Source of the DNA: Halopseudomonas pelagia
GTDB lineage: Bacteria; Pseudomonadota; Gammaproteobacteria; Pseudomonadales; Pseudomonadaceae
Assembly: GCF_009497895.1 (NCBI RefSeq)
Contig: NZ_CP033116.1
Location: forward strand, 4,402,001 to 4,466,000
Length of the DNA stretch: 64,000 nt
Direction: 5' to 3'
A program made the translations under genes and the position numbers. Positions 17,662 to 25,565 of the stretch are shown in pieces. How positions within the stretch are numbered: the first letter of the stretch is position 1; each line of letters opens with the position of its first letter. Below the pieces are notes generated by a model that had not been told where the DNA came from, ran no database searches, and saw only the letters and a program-made list of their open reading frames with translations.

Positions 17662-17700
17662 ATAGCTACACTCCTTGGCTGCTACGAAAAAATAGAACGC

Positions 17701-18747
17701 TTAACGCTCAAGCCAGACCAGATTCTCGGATAGCCGGTGTTCGGCAATGTGGCTTTGCAGCACATGCAGGCGCATCAGCGGTGAAGAGCGGAAATCAGCG
17801 TCGTTGAATTTCATCCGTGTGAGCCCCTCGATCAAGCGCTTGATCGAGTCGGACAGGGTCATCTGCGGTTGGTGATCCGGCGCCAGACGGCCGAACAGAC
17901 TGAAATCCACCTTGTAGGAGCGGCTGTCGACCGGTGCATCGGTATTAATACTGACCGTGGTGCCAGGAACGGCATCAGCCACCGCCGCCGCTAGATCGCG
18001 CACCTGATGATTGCGGGCGTCAGACCCGGTATTGACGGTGAGGAACCGGCCGCCGTTATCGGCTTGCCGCTGCACGGCCCAATCGATAGCGCGGGCCATG
18101 TCCGCAACGTCAATCAATGGCCGCCAGGGTGAACCATCGCTGAGCACGGTAATTCGCCCCTCACTGAGGGCGCAGGCGACAAAGTCATTGAGAACCAGAT
18201 CCAGCCGCAGGCGGTCGGACATGCCACAGGCGGTAGCAAAACGCAGGCAGGTGATAACCATGCCGGTCTCTATCTCAGCCAAGGCTTGTTCGGACCCTAT
18301 TTTTGATTTGGCATAGGCCGTCATGGGGGCCACGGGATCGGACTCACAGCGCGGCGCGCCATCAGCTACGCCGTAGACGCTGCAGCTGGAAGCAAACACA
18401 AAGTGCCTGACTCCCACGACAGCACAACTTTTAGCAATGCTCAGCGTTGCATCTTGATTGATTTCCCGTGTCACCGCAGCGAAGCGGTTGCCCATCGGAT
18501 CATTGGAAACGGCAGCCAACTGGACCACCGCGTCATAGCCCTTGAGCTCTTCCTCAGTGATCGCTCGCACGTCACCAAAGAATTGTTGATGCAGATAGCG
18601 CTCCGGCGCACTGATGGCGCCGGTCAGACAGTGAGCGAAGTAGGCATTGTCGTAACCATCAATTTGCGCCTGAGGATGCCGCTGAGCAAGCTCGCGCACC
18701 ACCGATGGCCCGACATATCCCAGGTTGCCCAATACAAGTATTTTCAT
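17701..18747 (-). CDS. NAD-dependent epimerase/dehydratase (extended SDR)
   Basis: A 348-residue extended short-chain dehydrogenase/reductase. The NAD motif G-N-L-G-Y-V-G is at residues 7-13, the catalytic serine region is FASSCSVYGVADG and the Y-x-x-x-K pair is in MTAYAKSK. VQLAAVSNDPMGNRF is typical of nucleotide-sugar epimerases found in capsule and LPS clusters. It is the first gene of the sugar operon (AAGGA upstream of ATG 18747), with the cytidylyltransferase 39 bases downstream. It likely oxidises, epimerises or dehydrates the nucleotide-linked sugar. Which of these cannot be told. Confidence 0.82.
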   Translation of the reverse strand: MKILVLGNLGYVGPSVVRELAQRHPQAQIDGYDNAYFAHCLTGAISAPERYLHQQFFGDVRAITEEELKGYDAVVQLAAVSNDPMGNRFAAVTREINQDATLSIAKSCAVVGVRHFVFASSCSVYGVADGAPRCESDPVAPMTAYAKSKIGSEQALAEIETGMVITCLRFATACGMSDRLRLDLVLNDFVACALSEGRITVLSDGSPWRPLIDVADMARAIDWAVQRQADNGGRFLTVNTGSDARNHQVRDLAAAVADAVPGTTVSINTDAPVDSRSYKVDFSLFGRLAPDHQPQMTLSDSIKRLIEGLTRMKFNDADFRSSPLMRLHVLQSHIAEHRLSENLVWLER

Positions 18748-19012
18748 GCAGCTTTCCTTAGCAAAGGACCTGTTAATATTTTTAACAAGCTAATAAAAGA
18801 AGCCAACAGCCAAGTCAGGTCAAGAGCTATTTTTCAAACAGGCAAGATTCCGACGAAATGCTCTGACCCACGGGTATTCCGGACACCTAGGCGCCTATGG
18901 AAGGCAGAAAAGCGTCCGAATGAACGGCTGATTACCGAGCCCCCCTGGCGTTTCTTCGCTTTAGAAGCATAAACTCCATGCACTACAAACTTAACAGTAA
19001 TGCAGAGGGCGC

Positions 19013-19909
19013 ATGAGCAACCTTCAGCAACTACGTCATTTTGCCGCCCTGGCAGAGCACGGCAACTTCGCCCGTGCAGCCGAAGCGGTGCATCTCAGCC
19101 AGCCCGCGCTGAGCCGCAGCATCCAGGCACTCGAAGCAAGCCTGGACTGCCGCCTGCTCGACCGCCACAGCCGCGGTATCAGCCTGACCGTGCATGGTCA
19201 ATTGGTGCTTGAGCACGCCCAAAGATTATTGGCCGGTAGCCAGGCGTTGAAAAACGCGGTCAGCCAACTGGGTAACCTTGAGGCTGGCGAGCTGCTATTG
19301 GGCAGCGGCCCTTACCCGGCAGCGCGTTTGATTCCGCAAGCTTTAGGCAAGCTTGCCAGCGCCTACCCGCGAGTCAGAATTCAGCTGCTGATCGACAACT
19401 GGCTGGGGCTGCGCCGCCGATTACTTAATGATGATCTGGAGCTATTTGTCGCTGACATCCGCGATCTGGAAGACGACCCACTCCTGCATATTGAGGCTCT
19501 GAGCGTGCATCGCGGCGTGATCTGCTGCCGGCCCGACCATCCTCTCAGCCGCAAGAAGAGTCTGTCCATTAACGAGCTATTGGCCTATCCCTTGGCGGCA
19601 ACGCATTTGCCTCAGCAAATCAATCAGGAGCTCAACAGTCTGAGTGGCAAGGAACAGCCGATCAGCATTCAGTGTGACAACTTCATGGTACTCAAAGCGC
19701 TGGTAGCGCAGAGCGACGTACTGACCATGGCGTTATGGGATGTGGTCGCCGAAGATGTGGCTGCCGGCCGACTGAGCGTACTGCCGCTGACCAACGGTAT
19801 GTTTCAGCAGACCTCTGCTTATGGATTGGTTAGCCGTGCCGGCCACACACTCTCACCTGCTGCACAGATTCTCAGGCAGCACGTGCTCGAAGATGAAAGG
19901 ACGAGTTAG
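19013..19909 (+). CDS. LysR-family transcriptional regulator
   Basis: A 298-residue LysR protein. The winged helix-turn-helix is at residues 3-62 (LQQLRHFAALAEHGNFARAA then LSQPALSRSIQALEASL), followed by the substrate-binding domain from about residue 90 (GELLLGSGPYPAARLIPQAL). GAGGG precedes ATG 19013. It is divergent from the sugar operon with 265 bp between the starts, so it might regulate that operon, although its effector domain gives no clue to ligand. The gap upstream contains no other gene. Confidence 0.87.
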   Translation: MSNLQQLRHFAALAEHGNFARAAEAVHLSQPALSRSIQALEASLDCRLLDRHSRGISLTVHGQLVLEHAQRLLAGSQALKNAVSQLGNLEAGELLLGSGPYPAARLIPQALGKLASAYPRVRIQLLIDNWLGLRRRLLNDDLELFVADIRDLEDDPLLHIEALSVHRGVICCRPDHPLSRKKSLSINELLAYPLAATHLPQQINQELNSLSGKEQPISIQCDNFMVLKALVAQSDVLTMALWDVVAEDVAAGRLSVLPLTNGMFQQTSAYGLVSRAGHTLSPAAQILRQHVLEDERTS

Positions 19910-20013
19910 CAGCGGATCAAGCTGGAAGGGATAACCAGAGGGAGAATGGCGAACCCGACCGGAACAACTAACACCTTGGCAGGCAGCAGCTGAACAGGCC
20001 GGGCTCTTGCAGC

Positions 20014-20382
20014 TCATGAAAGGGTGCTGAGGCTAGGCGCCACACCGCGCTCGGCATCACGGTGCAGGCTTCTCAAACGCTCAGAGCCACCCTCAGCAAG
20101 GTAGCCGTTAAGGCTATCATCTGCAGAGAGTCCGCTCTGCGATGCACCACGGTGCAGGTCTCTCAAACGCTCAGATCCACCCTCCACCAGATAATCTTTC
20201 AAATCACTACCTACAGAAAAGCCAAGCTGCGATGCGCTGCTTTCTACCGACTTGGTGCGCAGATCGATAAGACGCTCTGCACCGCCCTCGGCATGGGCAA
20301 CACTGAAAGCGGAACCAACCAGCACAGCAGCTGACACCAGACCCACCAACACATTAGAAGACAGACGATTTGATACTTTCAC
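20014..20382 (-). CDS. Secreted three-repeat protein of unknown function
   Basis: A 122-residue protein from GTG 20382, with a strong GGAGG seven bases upstream. Residues 1-31 form a signal peptide ending AHA. The mature part is three copies of a motif E-G-G-(A/S)-E-R-L-x-x-L-(R/H), starting near residues 32, 67 and 96, separated by serine-rich linkers with a D-(L/x)-x-x-Y-L element before each repeat. The last two copies are also similar at DNA level. I do not recognise the domain. It is likely periplasmic or secreted. There is no operon partner. Confidence 0.7.
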   Translation of the reverse strand: MKVSNRLSSNVLVGLVSAAVLVGSAFSVAHAEGGAERLIDLRTKSVESSASQLGFSVGSDLKDYLVEGGSERLRDLHRGASQSGLSADDSLNGYLAEGGSERLRSLHRDAERGVAPSLSTLS

Positions 20383-20939
20383 TTTACACCTCCAGAACCG
20401 TTGTTTGACTTGAGGCTGGCTACAATATGAGCGCCTTCAACATTCCTGCAGAACAAGCTCAGTAGCTCTCTGCATGGTTCATACGATAAAGCTCGGGAGA
20501 AAAATGAGGTACACACATACTGCCAACTTATTGCCCGATTCTGCATTTGTTATTTTTTACCAACGTCGCACCATACGCAAATACCTGTATTGAAAGGATT
20601 TTATTATCGTATAAAACAATCCTATTGCATTATTGCCCAATCCTGTTTGCTCGCTCGCCCGAGGAAGAGTGCCGCTCTTGCATTAAATGCCAGATTGACT
20701 ATGGTAGAGGCTGTTCCAGCCTGATAACCGCAATCGCACATGAAGCATTCTCTATCCGCCTCTAGAACGCCTCAGGACTTCCTCGTTTAAGCCGGGACGT
20801 TTTTACGTACCCGGCCGTGTCGTTTATCACCCGCCTATCTGGACCAGCCCATCAAAAATTGCTTCAACCGCGCGATCAATACCGACGCGTAGCCTTGATC
20901 TGTGTCCAGGCAGAACAGCAAAAATTGCAATCAAACGGA
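20383..20939. other. Intergenic region upstream of rnk
   Basis: About 550 bp between the divergently transcribed repeat protein and rnk. It is AT-rich in the middle (20560-20640), with an imperfect inverted repeat around 20598-20626 (AGGATT...AATCCT). No gene with a credible ribosome site was seen. The open frame continuing upstream of rnk to 20817 is not supported. Confidence 0.5.
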
Positions 20940-21353
20940 ATGCCCAGCATGAATCTGCCTAATATCGTCATCACCCGGCTTGACGCTCAGCGCCTAGACC
21001 AGTTGTTCGACCCGATGAAATATCCTCTCGACAGCCTGGAAGCACTGGAGGCTGAAATGGCCCGTGCGCGGATCGTTAGTCATAAGCGCATCCAAACCGA
21101 TGTAGTGACCATGAACTCAACCGTGCGGCTGCTCGATGAGACTACCGCGCGCGAGTTTCTGGTGACGCTTGTGTATCCGCACAACGCCGGCGGACCCGAC
21201 ACCGTCTCCGTACTCGCTCCGGTGGGTACGGCGATCCTCGGACTCAAGATCGGCCAGAGTATCCAATGGTCATCGGCGCATTGCCGTGCATTGAAACTGA
21301 AGGTCCTGGATATTCCTTACCAGCCCGAAGCTCATCAGGAATATCACCTTTGA
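20940..21353 (+). CDS. rnk: Nucleoside diphosphate kinase regulator Rnk
   Basis: A 137-residue protein of the GreA/GreB C-terminal family, with the Rnk pattern: N-terminal VITRLDAQRLDQLF, VVTMNSTVRL, FLVTLVYPHNA, VSVLAPVGTAILGLKIGQSI and a C-terminal YQPEA. Rnk interacts with RNA polymerase and affects nucleoside diphosphate kinase and, in pseudomonads, alginate and nucleotide balance. Starts at ATG 20940 or 20949 are both possible. The second has the better-placed purine-rich site. A frame open to 20817 is longer than the family and is rejected. Confidence 0.88.
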   Translation: MPSMNLPNIVITRLDAQRLDQLFDPMKYPLDSLEALEAEMARARIVSHKRIQTDVVTMNSTVRLLDETTAREFLVTLVYPHNAGGPDTVSVLAPVGTAILGLKIGQSIQWSSAHCRALKLKVLDIPYQPEAHQEYHL

Positions 21354-21384
21354 GTCGACTGTCGCTGCTGGAGCGCGGCCTGGA

Positions 21385-22704
21385 TCAGTCCGCCGCTTGC
21401 AGGTAGTCGGTGGTCAACGCTGACAGCGCCTTGATACCGGTCAGCAGTGCCTTGTCATCCACCAGAAACTCCGGCGAATGATTCGGCGCTGCCCGGCCCA
21501 GTTTCTCGGCCGGTGTCACACCAAGGAAAAAGAATAGACCCGGCACTTTCTGGGCAAAATACGAAAAGTCTTCGGAGCCTGTAACCAGCGGCGACTGGAA
21601 GGTGCGGCCATCTGTGACTCGCTGCAGGGTTGGCAGCATGCGCGCGGTCAAATCGGGCTCGTTCACTGTAGTTGCATAGTTTTCAACGATGGTCACCTCA
21701 GCGGTAGCTCCGGACGACAGCGCAATATGCTCGGCAGTCTGTGTGATCTGCGCATTAACTTCCTTCTGCACCTCATCATCAAAGGTTCGCACTGTGCCGG
21801 TCATCTTGACCTTGTCGGGGATGATGTTGTGGCGCGTACCGCCCTCAATGGTGCCGATGGTAACGACCGCCGGTGCCGGCATGATATCGGTTCTACGGCT
21901 GACCACGGTTTGCAGGCCAGTGATGATCTGCGCACTCGCGACGATCGGATCAACCCCATTCCAGGGCTGCGCCCCGTGCGTTTGCTTGCCGGTTACGGTG
22001 ATATGCAAATCCCCGCTACTGGCCATGGTCGGACCGCTGCGATAGCCGATCACACCAGTTGGCGCTGCAGCCGTCACATGCAGACCAAAGATCGCATCCA
22101 CCGCCGGATTCTCCAGCACGCCTTCCTCCACCATCAGACGCGCGCCAAAGTAACGCTCACCGTCGTAGACATAATCACTCGGACCCTCCTCCGCCGGCTG
22201 GAATATAAACTTCACGCTGCCAGACAATTCCTCGCGCACCGCTGCCAAATTTTCCGCCACTGCCATCAGTATCGCCACATGCGCATCATGCCCACAGGCG
22301 TGCATCACCGGCATCGACTTGCCGAGGTATTCCTGCTTCACCGCGGATGCATAGGCAAGCCCGGTATTTTCTGCCACTGGGAGTGCATCCATATCGGCCC
22401 TGAGCGCCACCACCGGGCCTGGCTTGCCACCCTTCAACATGGCCACCACACCGGTAGTACCTACATCCGTCTCGACCGTCATGCCCAACTGGCGAAGATG
22501 CTCGGCAATCAACGCGGCCGTTCGGGTTTCCTGATTACCCAACTCCGGATGCTGATGAATATCATGCCGCCAGCCGATGGCTTTCTGCTCAAGCTGCGCT
22601 GCATTGTCGATTACCCGGTCGGTAAGCGATTGCGCCGCCAATGAAGTCAAAGGCAGGCCCGCTACGAACATCAGGCTGGCGCCCAGAAGCAAAGTCTTGG
22701 TCAT
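21385..22704 (-). CDS. M20-family amidohydrolase, exported
   Basis: A 439-residue M20 metallopeptidase/amidohydrolase (hippurate or IAA-amino-acid hydrolase type). Residues 1-24 are a signal peptide. Metal-binding segments are visible: WRHDIHQHPELGNQETRTA, LRADMDALPV, MHACGHDAHVAILM and FIFQPAEEGPSDY, and a final TGSEDFSYFAQKVPG. It should hydrolyse an amide or N-acyl amino acid in the periplasm. The start codon lies 15 bases after the stop of the AraC gene, so both are probably in one transcript and the regulator may control this enzyme. Confidence 0.85.
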   Translation of the reverse strand: MTKTLLLGASLMFVAGLPLTSLAAQSLTDRVIDNAAQLEQKAIGWRHDIHQHPELGNQETRTAALIAEHLRQLGMTVETDVGTTGVVAMLKGGKPGPVVALRADMDALPVAENTGLAYASAVKQEYLGKSMPVMHACGHDAHVAILMAVAENLAAVREELSGSVKFIFQPAEEGPSDYVYDGERYFGARLMVEEGVLENPAVDAIFGLHVTAAAPTGVIGYRSGPTMASSGDLHITVTGKQTHGAQPWNGVDPIVASAQIITGLQTVVSRRTDIMPAPAVVTIGTIEGGTRHNIIPDKVKMTGTVRTFDDEVQKEVNAQITQTAEHIALSSGATAEVTIVENYATTVNEPDLTARMLPTLQRVTDGRTFQSPLVTGSEDFSYFAQKVPGLFFFLGVTPAEKLGRAAPNHSPEFLVDDKALLTGIKALSALTTDYLQAAD

Positions 22705-22719
22705 CGTGTTATCTCTTTT

Positions 22720-23787
22720 TTAGGAGTTTATTGCCGACTGGCTTAACTGAGCCGAACGGTAGTGCGTTGGCGAGCAACCAAACCACTGACGAAACGCACG
22801 GTAGAACTGTGCCGATTGCCGATAGCCCAACAGGGCGGCAACAGCGTCCAGTGAATAGCCCTGGAGCAGATAGCGCTGAGCCTGCTGCTTTCTAGCCCGC
22901 TCGATCAGGCCTCTGAATGCAGCACCTTCTCGCTGAACATTGCGCTGCAACGTACGTCGGCTCACCGCCAACAGAGCCGCACACTGATCAATATCGACAT
23001 CGCCCTGGCGGCATAGCAGTGGCAGCAGCGCCATGACCGAATCGCACCATTCCGGCTCCGGATTCAGGCGCATCAGATGCCGTTCACGCCTGGCAATCTG
23101 CTCCACAGAACAGCTCGGCCAGCCTAGCGGAAGGTCAAGTGAGCCCTGACCAATATGAATCTGCGCCTGACCTGGCCCGGCAAAAAGAACCTTCACAGGG
23201 AACAGTGTGCGGTGGTCTTGCTGCACTTGAGCATCAGGGGTGTAAGCAAGCCTAACGTGTTGAATCTCTTTGATGCCCAGACTGAGTAACGTTCTGGTCA
23301 GTCCATAAACAATGGCATCGCGCTGCAGGCAGGCGGCGGCCGAGCAGCCCGCGGCCGCGACGCTCAATACGCAAGCGTCCCCTTCGCCGCCAAGCGCCAG
23401 CGCTACACCCTCGTTGTTTACCTTGAAGTAGCGGCAAAGCAATACCAACGCATCGCGCCGGGTGAAGGCACTGGCGAGGTAGGTTTTGCGCAGAAAACCA
23501 GCTTGATAATTGAGACCGGCGTAAGCCCTGACCAGCAACAGCGGATCGCCCACCGCATGCAGTAAATCGGTCACCAGTTCATCCATCTCGGTGAGTGCGA
23601 TGCGCTGATAGGCAGACTGGCGCTGCAAATGAGTAACCTGACCCGAGACCGACTCCATCAGCGCACTCGGCAGGGCAAGCTTGAGCGCCTTGACCGTAGT
23701 CATAAGGTGCTCAGGCGAAACGGATCGCGCAGTTGCGCTTACCTGATTTCCCTGCGACCAGCTGGGTGGGTGGATGGGCATTGTCAT
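22720..23787 (-). CDS. AraC-family transcriptional regulator
   Basis: A 355-residue AraC-family regulator. The C-terminal double helix-turn-helix spans about residues 260-348 (DIDQCAALLAVSRRTLQRNV, then YSLDAVAALLGYRQSAQFYR and GCSPTHYR). The N-terminal two thirds match the arabinose_bd-like sensory domain of OruR/ArgR-type regulators. It lies directly upstream of the M20 amidohydrolase on the same strand and may sense an amino acid or acyl-amino acid. The N-terminal 28 residues are poorly conserved in character, so a later start is possible. Confidence 0.83.
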   Translation of the reverse strand: MTMPIHPPSWSQGNQVSATARSVSPEHLMTTVKALKLALPSALMESVSGQVTHLQRQSAYQRIALTEMDELVTDLLHAVGDPLLLVRAYAGLNYQAGFLRKTYLASAFTRRDALVLLCRYFKVNNEGVALALGGEGDACVLSVAAAGCSAAACLQRDAIVYGLTRTLLSLGIKEIQHVRLAYTPDAQVQQDHRTLFPVKVLFAGPGQAQIHIGQGSLDLPLGWPSCSVEQIARRERHLMRLNPEPEWCDSVMALLPLLCRQGDVDIDQCAALLAVSRRTLQRNVQREGAAFRGLIERARKQQAQRYLLQGYSLDAVAALLGYRQSAQFYRAFRQWFGCSPTHYRSAQLSQSAINS

Positions 23788-24022
23788 GACTGCGCTTTTG
23801 AATAGGGGTGAACTGCTTATTGTTCCCTGATTCTAGAGGGCAAGCAGATCAGCACAAGTGCAATTGGTGCCAAAGTCAAAACCACCGCGTCAAGCCGACA
23901 AAATAGAAGCTAAACCGGCAGGGCTCGAATCTAGCGCCGCGTCGCACCATTGCGGTCGGCGGAGAAGAAAGTGAACGGCAGCCCGGGGCCGGGGAGGAAG
24001 CGTGTGATGAAATTGAGGAGCG

Positions 24023-24706
24023 TCACATGACCCAAGGTAAGACAAGCGCGGTGAAAACGCCCATTAAACTCATTGCCAACGCTGCGAAGGCTGCACTCTC
24101 CCCACCCTCCTGAACTGCATAGGCCGTACCAATAGCGTGGGCGTTCATGCCGAGGGTAAACCCACGCGCGACTGGCGAGTCTACCCCGGCTAAACGAAGC
24201 AGTGACGGAGCCATGACAGTACCTACCACACCAGTCAACATCACCAGCGCTGCCGTCAGCGCTGGATTGCCACCAATCTGCTCTGATAGCAACATAGCTA
24301 TAGGCATGGTCACCGATTTGGGTGCAAGCGACATGAGCGTGACCCATTCGGCGCCGAACAACCAAGCCAACAACAGCGTCAAGAAAATGATCAGCGCTCC
24401 GCCGAAGAGCAAGGTCAGCATAATTGGCCACAACAGCTGCCCAATTCTGTGCCGCTGCAAATACAAGGGCACGGCCAACGCAACCGTCGCTGGTCCGAGC
24501 AGCAATGCGATGGGGTTCGCTGCCTGACGATACTGGTCGTAATCAATTTGCAGCAGCCACAAAGCGGCAATCACCAATAACAAGGTGACAATGACCGGCT
24601 GCAACAACAGCGAGCCGCTGCGCTGATGGATATACAGCGCAGCTTGATAGGCTCCTAAAGTGAGCATCGGGGCGAACATTGGCAGGGACGTTACTATGCT
24701 TAGCAT
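24023..24706 (-). CDS. lrgB: LrgB-family protein
   Basis: A 227-residue polytopic membrane protein of the LrgB/CidB family: LLLGPATVALAVPLYLQR, SLAPKSVTMPIAMLLSEQIG, and the C-terminal GFTLGMNAHAIGTAYAVQEG. The start at 24706 overlaps the lrgA stop by one base, and AGGAGG precedes it. The longer frame to 24736 is inside lrgA. With LrgA it is thought to act as a holin/antiholin-like or metabolite transporter pair, linked to murein hydrolase control or pyruvate/glycolate export. No regulator gene is adjacent. Confidence 0.86.
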   Translation of the reverse strand: MLSIVTSLPMFAPMLTLGAYQAALYIHQRSGSLLLQPVIVTLLLVIAALWLLQIDYDQYRQAANPIALLLGPATVALAVPLYLQRHRIGQLLWPIMLTLLFGGALIIFLTLLLAWLFGAEWVTLMSLAPKSVTMPIAMLLSEQIGGNPALTAALVMLTGVVGTVMAPSLLRLAGVDSPVARGFTLGMNAHAIGTAYAVQEGGESAAFAALAMSLMGVFTALVLPWVM

Positions 24707-25056
24707 TAACGAGCCTCCTGACGGCGTACCAGCCACTGCAACAATCGCCCGCAGACCGGTATAGCCACTAGCAGCGATCCCACGAGTGCGCCGGCGATAG
24801 GCAAAGCATCCTGCGCCAGTTGCTGATGGCTAAGCACGATGCCCGAAGCTGGCACTACCAGCAGCAACGGCAGATATTTCAGCAAAACCGCGGCAGTGCG
24901 CTCAAGTGAATCCGGCACACCACCTAATAGCACCAATCCGATCACCAGCAAAAGCATCCCTATAATGGGTCCGGGGAGCCAGGGCAAAATCAAAAAGCTG
25001 ATAATGCTGCCCAGTACTTGCAAGGCCATCAACCATAAAAGAGCGCCAATATTCAC
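24706..25056 (-). CDS. lrgA: CidA/LrgA-family protein
   Basis: A 116-residue four-helix membrane protein of the CidA/LrgA family, with WLPGPIIGMLLLVIGLVLLG and LKYLPLLLVVPASGIVLSH. It begins two bases after the DUF934 stop and is followed by lrgB with a one-base overlap. The usual role is the small holin-like partner of LrgB. The position immediately downstream of cysI-DUF934 suggests one transcript of four genes, although a separate promoter cannot be excluded. Confidence 0.85.
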   Translation of the reverse strand: MNIGALLWLMALQVLGSIISFLILPWLPGPIIGMLLLVIGLVLLGGVPDSLERTAAVLLKYLPLLLVVPASGIVLSHQQLAQDALPIAGALVGSLLVAIPVCGRLLQWLVRRQEAR

Positions 25057-25058
25057 TT

Positions 25059-25565
25059 CTACCTCCGACGAAACAAAGGTCGAGGTTCAATTGCTGAACG
25101 TCCGTAAAACACACTCAGTCCCTGTAACCCCTTGAGCGCATCGGCAGCCGATTTATCCTCACGCACAGCAAAGCTGTCGAAGCCGCACTGGCGCATATGC
25201 GCCAGTTGATCGCGCAGCACATCACCCACCGCACGCAACTCGCCCTGCCAGCCAAGTCGAGAACGCAACAGATATGCCTGGCTGTAGCCTCGCCCATCAC
25301 GAAAGCTGGGGAAGTCGATAGCAATCAAGGTTAATACTGGCAGCCAGTCCAGCAGCGCTTCAGGCTCGTCATCCGGCTGCAACAGCACGCCTTGGCTACT
25401 GGTCTCATGCCCCTGCAGCACCGCCTCGCTCTGGGAGTGCTTCCAGCGCTGCAAAGGCAGAATTGCCTTGCTCGGCACGGGAGTTTTGTCATCGCAAAGC
25501 AGTTGCCAGGGATCGTCCTCGATAATCCGAGCGCCGCCTTCTAGTAGACGAATCAGATTAATCAT
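25059..25565 (-). CDS. DUF934 protein of assimilatory sulfate reduction
   Basis: A 168-residue DUF934 protein. The segments LPLQRWKHSQSEAV and IDFPSFRDGRGYSQAYLLR, then GELRAVGDVLRDQLAHMRQC, are typical. It overlaps the end of the sulfite reductase gene by four bases. In pseudomonads this family nearly always follows cysI and is taken to help sulfite reductase or electron delivery. The molecular function is not established. Confidence 0.86.
   Translation of the reverse strand: MINLIRLLEGGARIIEDDPWQLLCDDKTPVPSKAILPLQRWKHSQSEAVLQGHETSSQGVLLQPDDEPEALLDWLPVLTLIAIDFPSFRDGRGYSQAYLLRSRLGWQGELRAVGDVLRDQLAHMRQCGFDSFAVREDKSAADALKGLQGLSVFYGRSAIEPRPLFRRR

Noticed and set aside
21727..22644. Plus-strand frame of 305 codons opposite the M20 amidohydrolase
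   Set aside because: It is an antisense shadow with histidine- and arginine-rich composition. The minus strand carries all conserved M20 motifs.
23931..24431. Minus-strand frame overlapping lrgB in another register
   Set aside because: lrgB has a proper ribosome site and matches its family. This frame is rich in tryptophan, serine and glycine and has no start signal.
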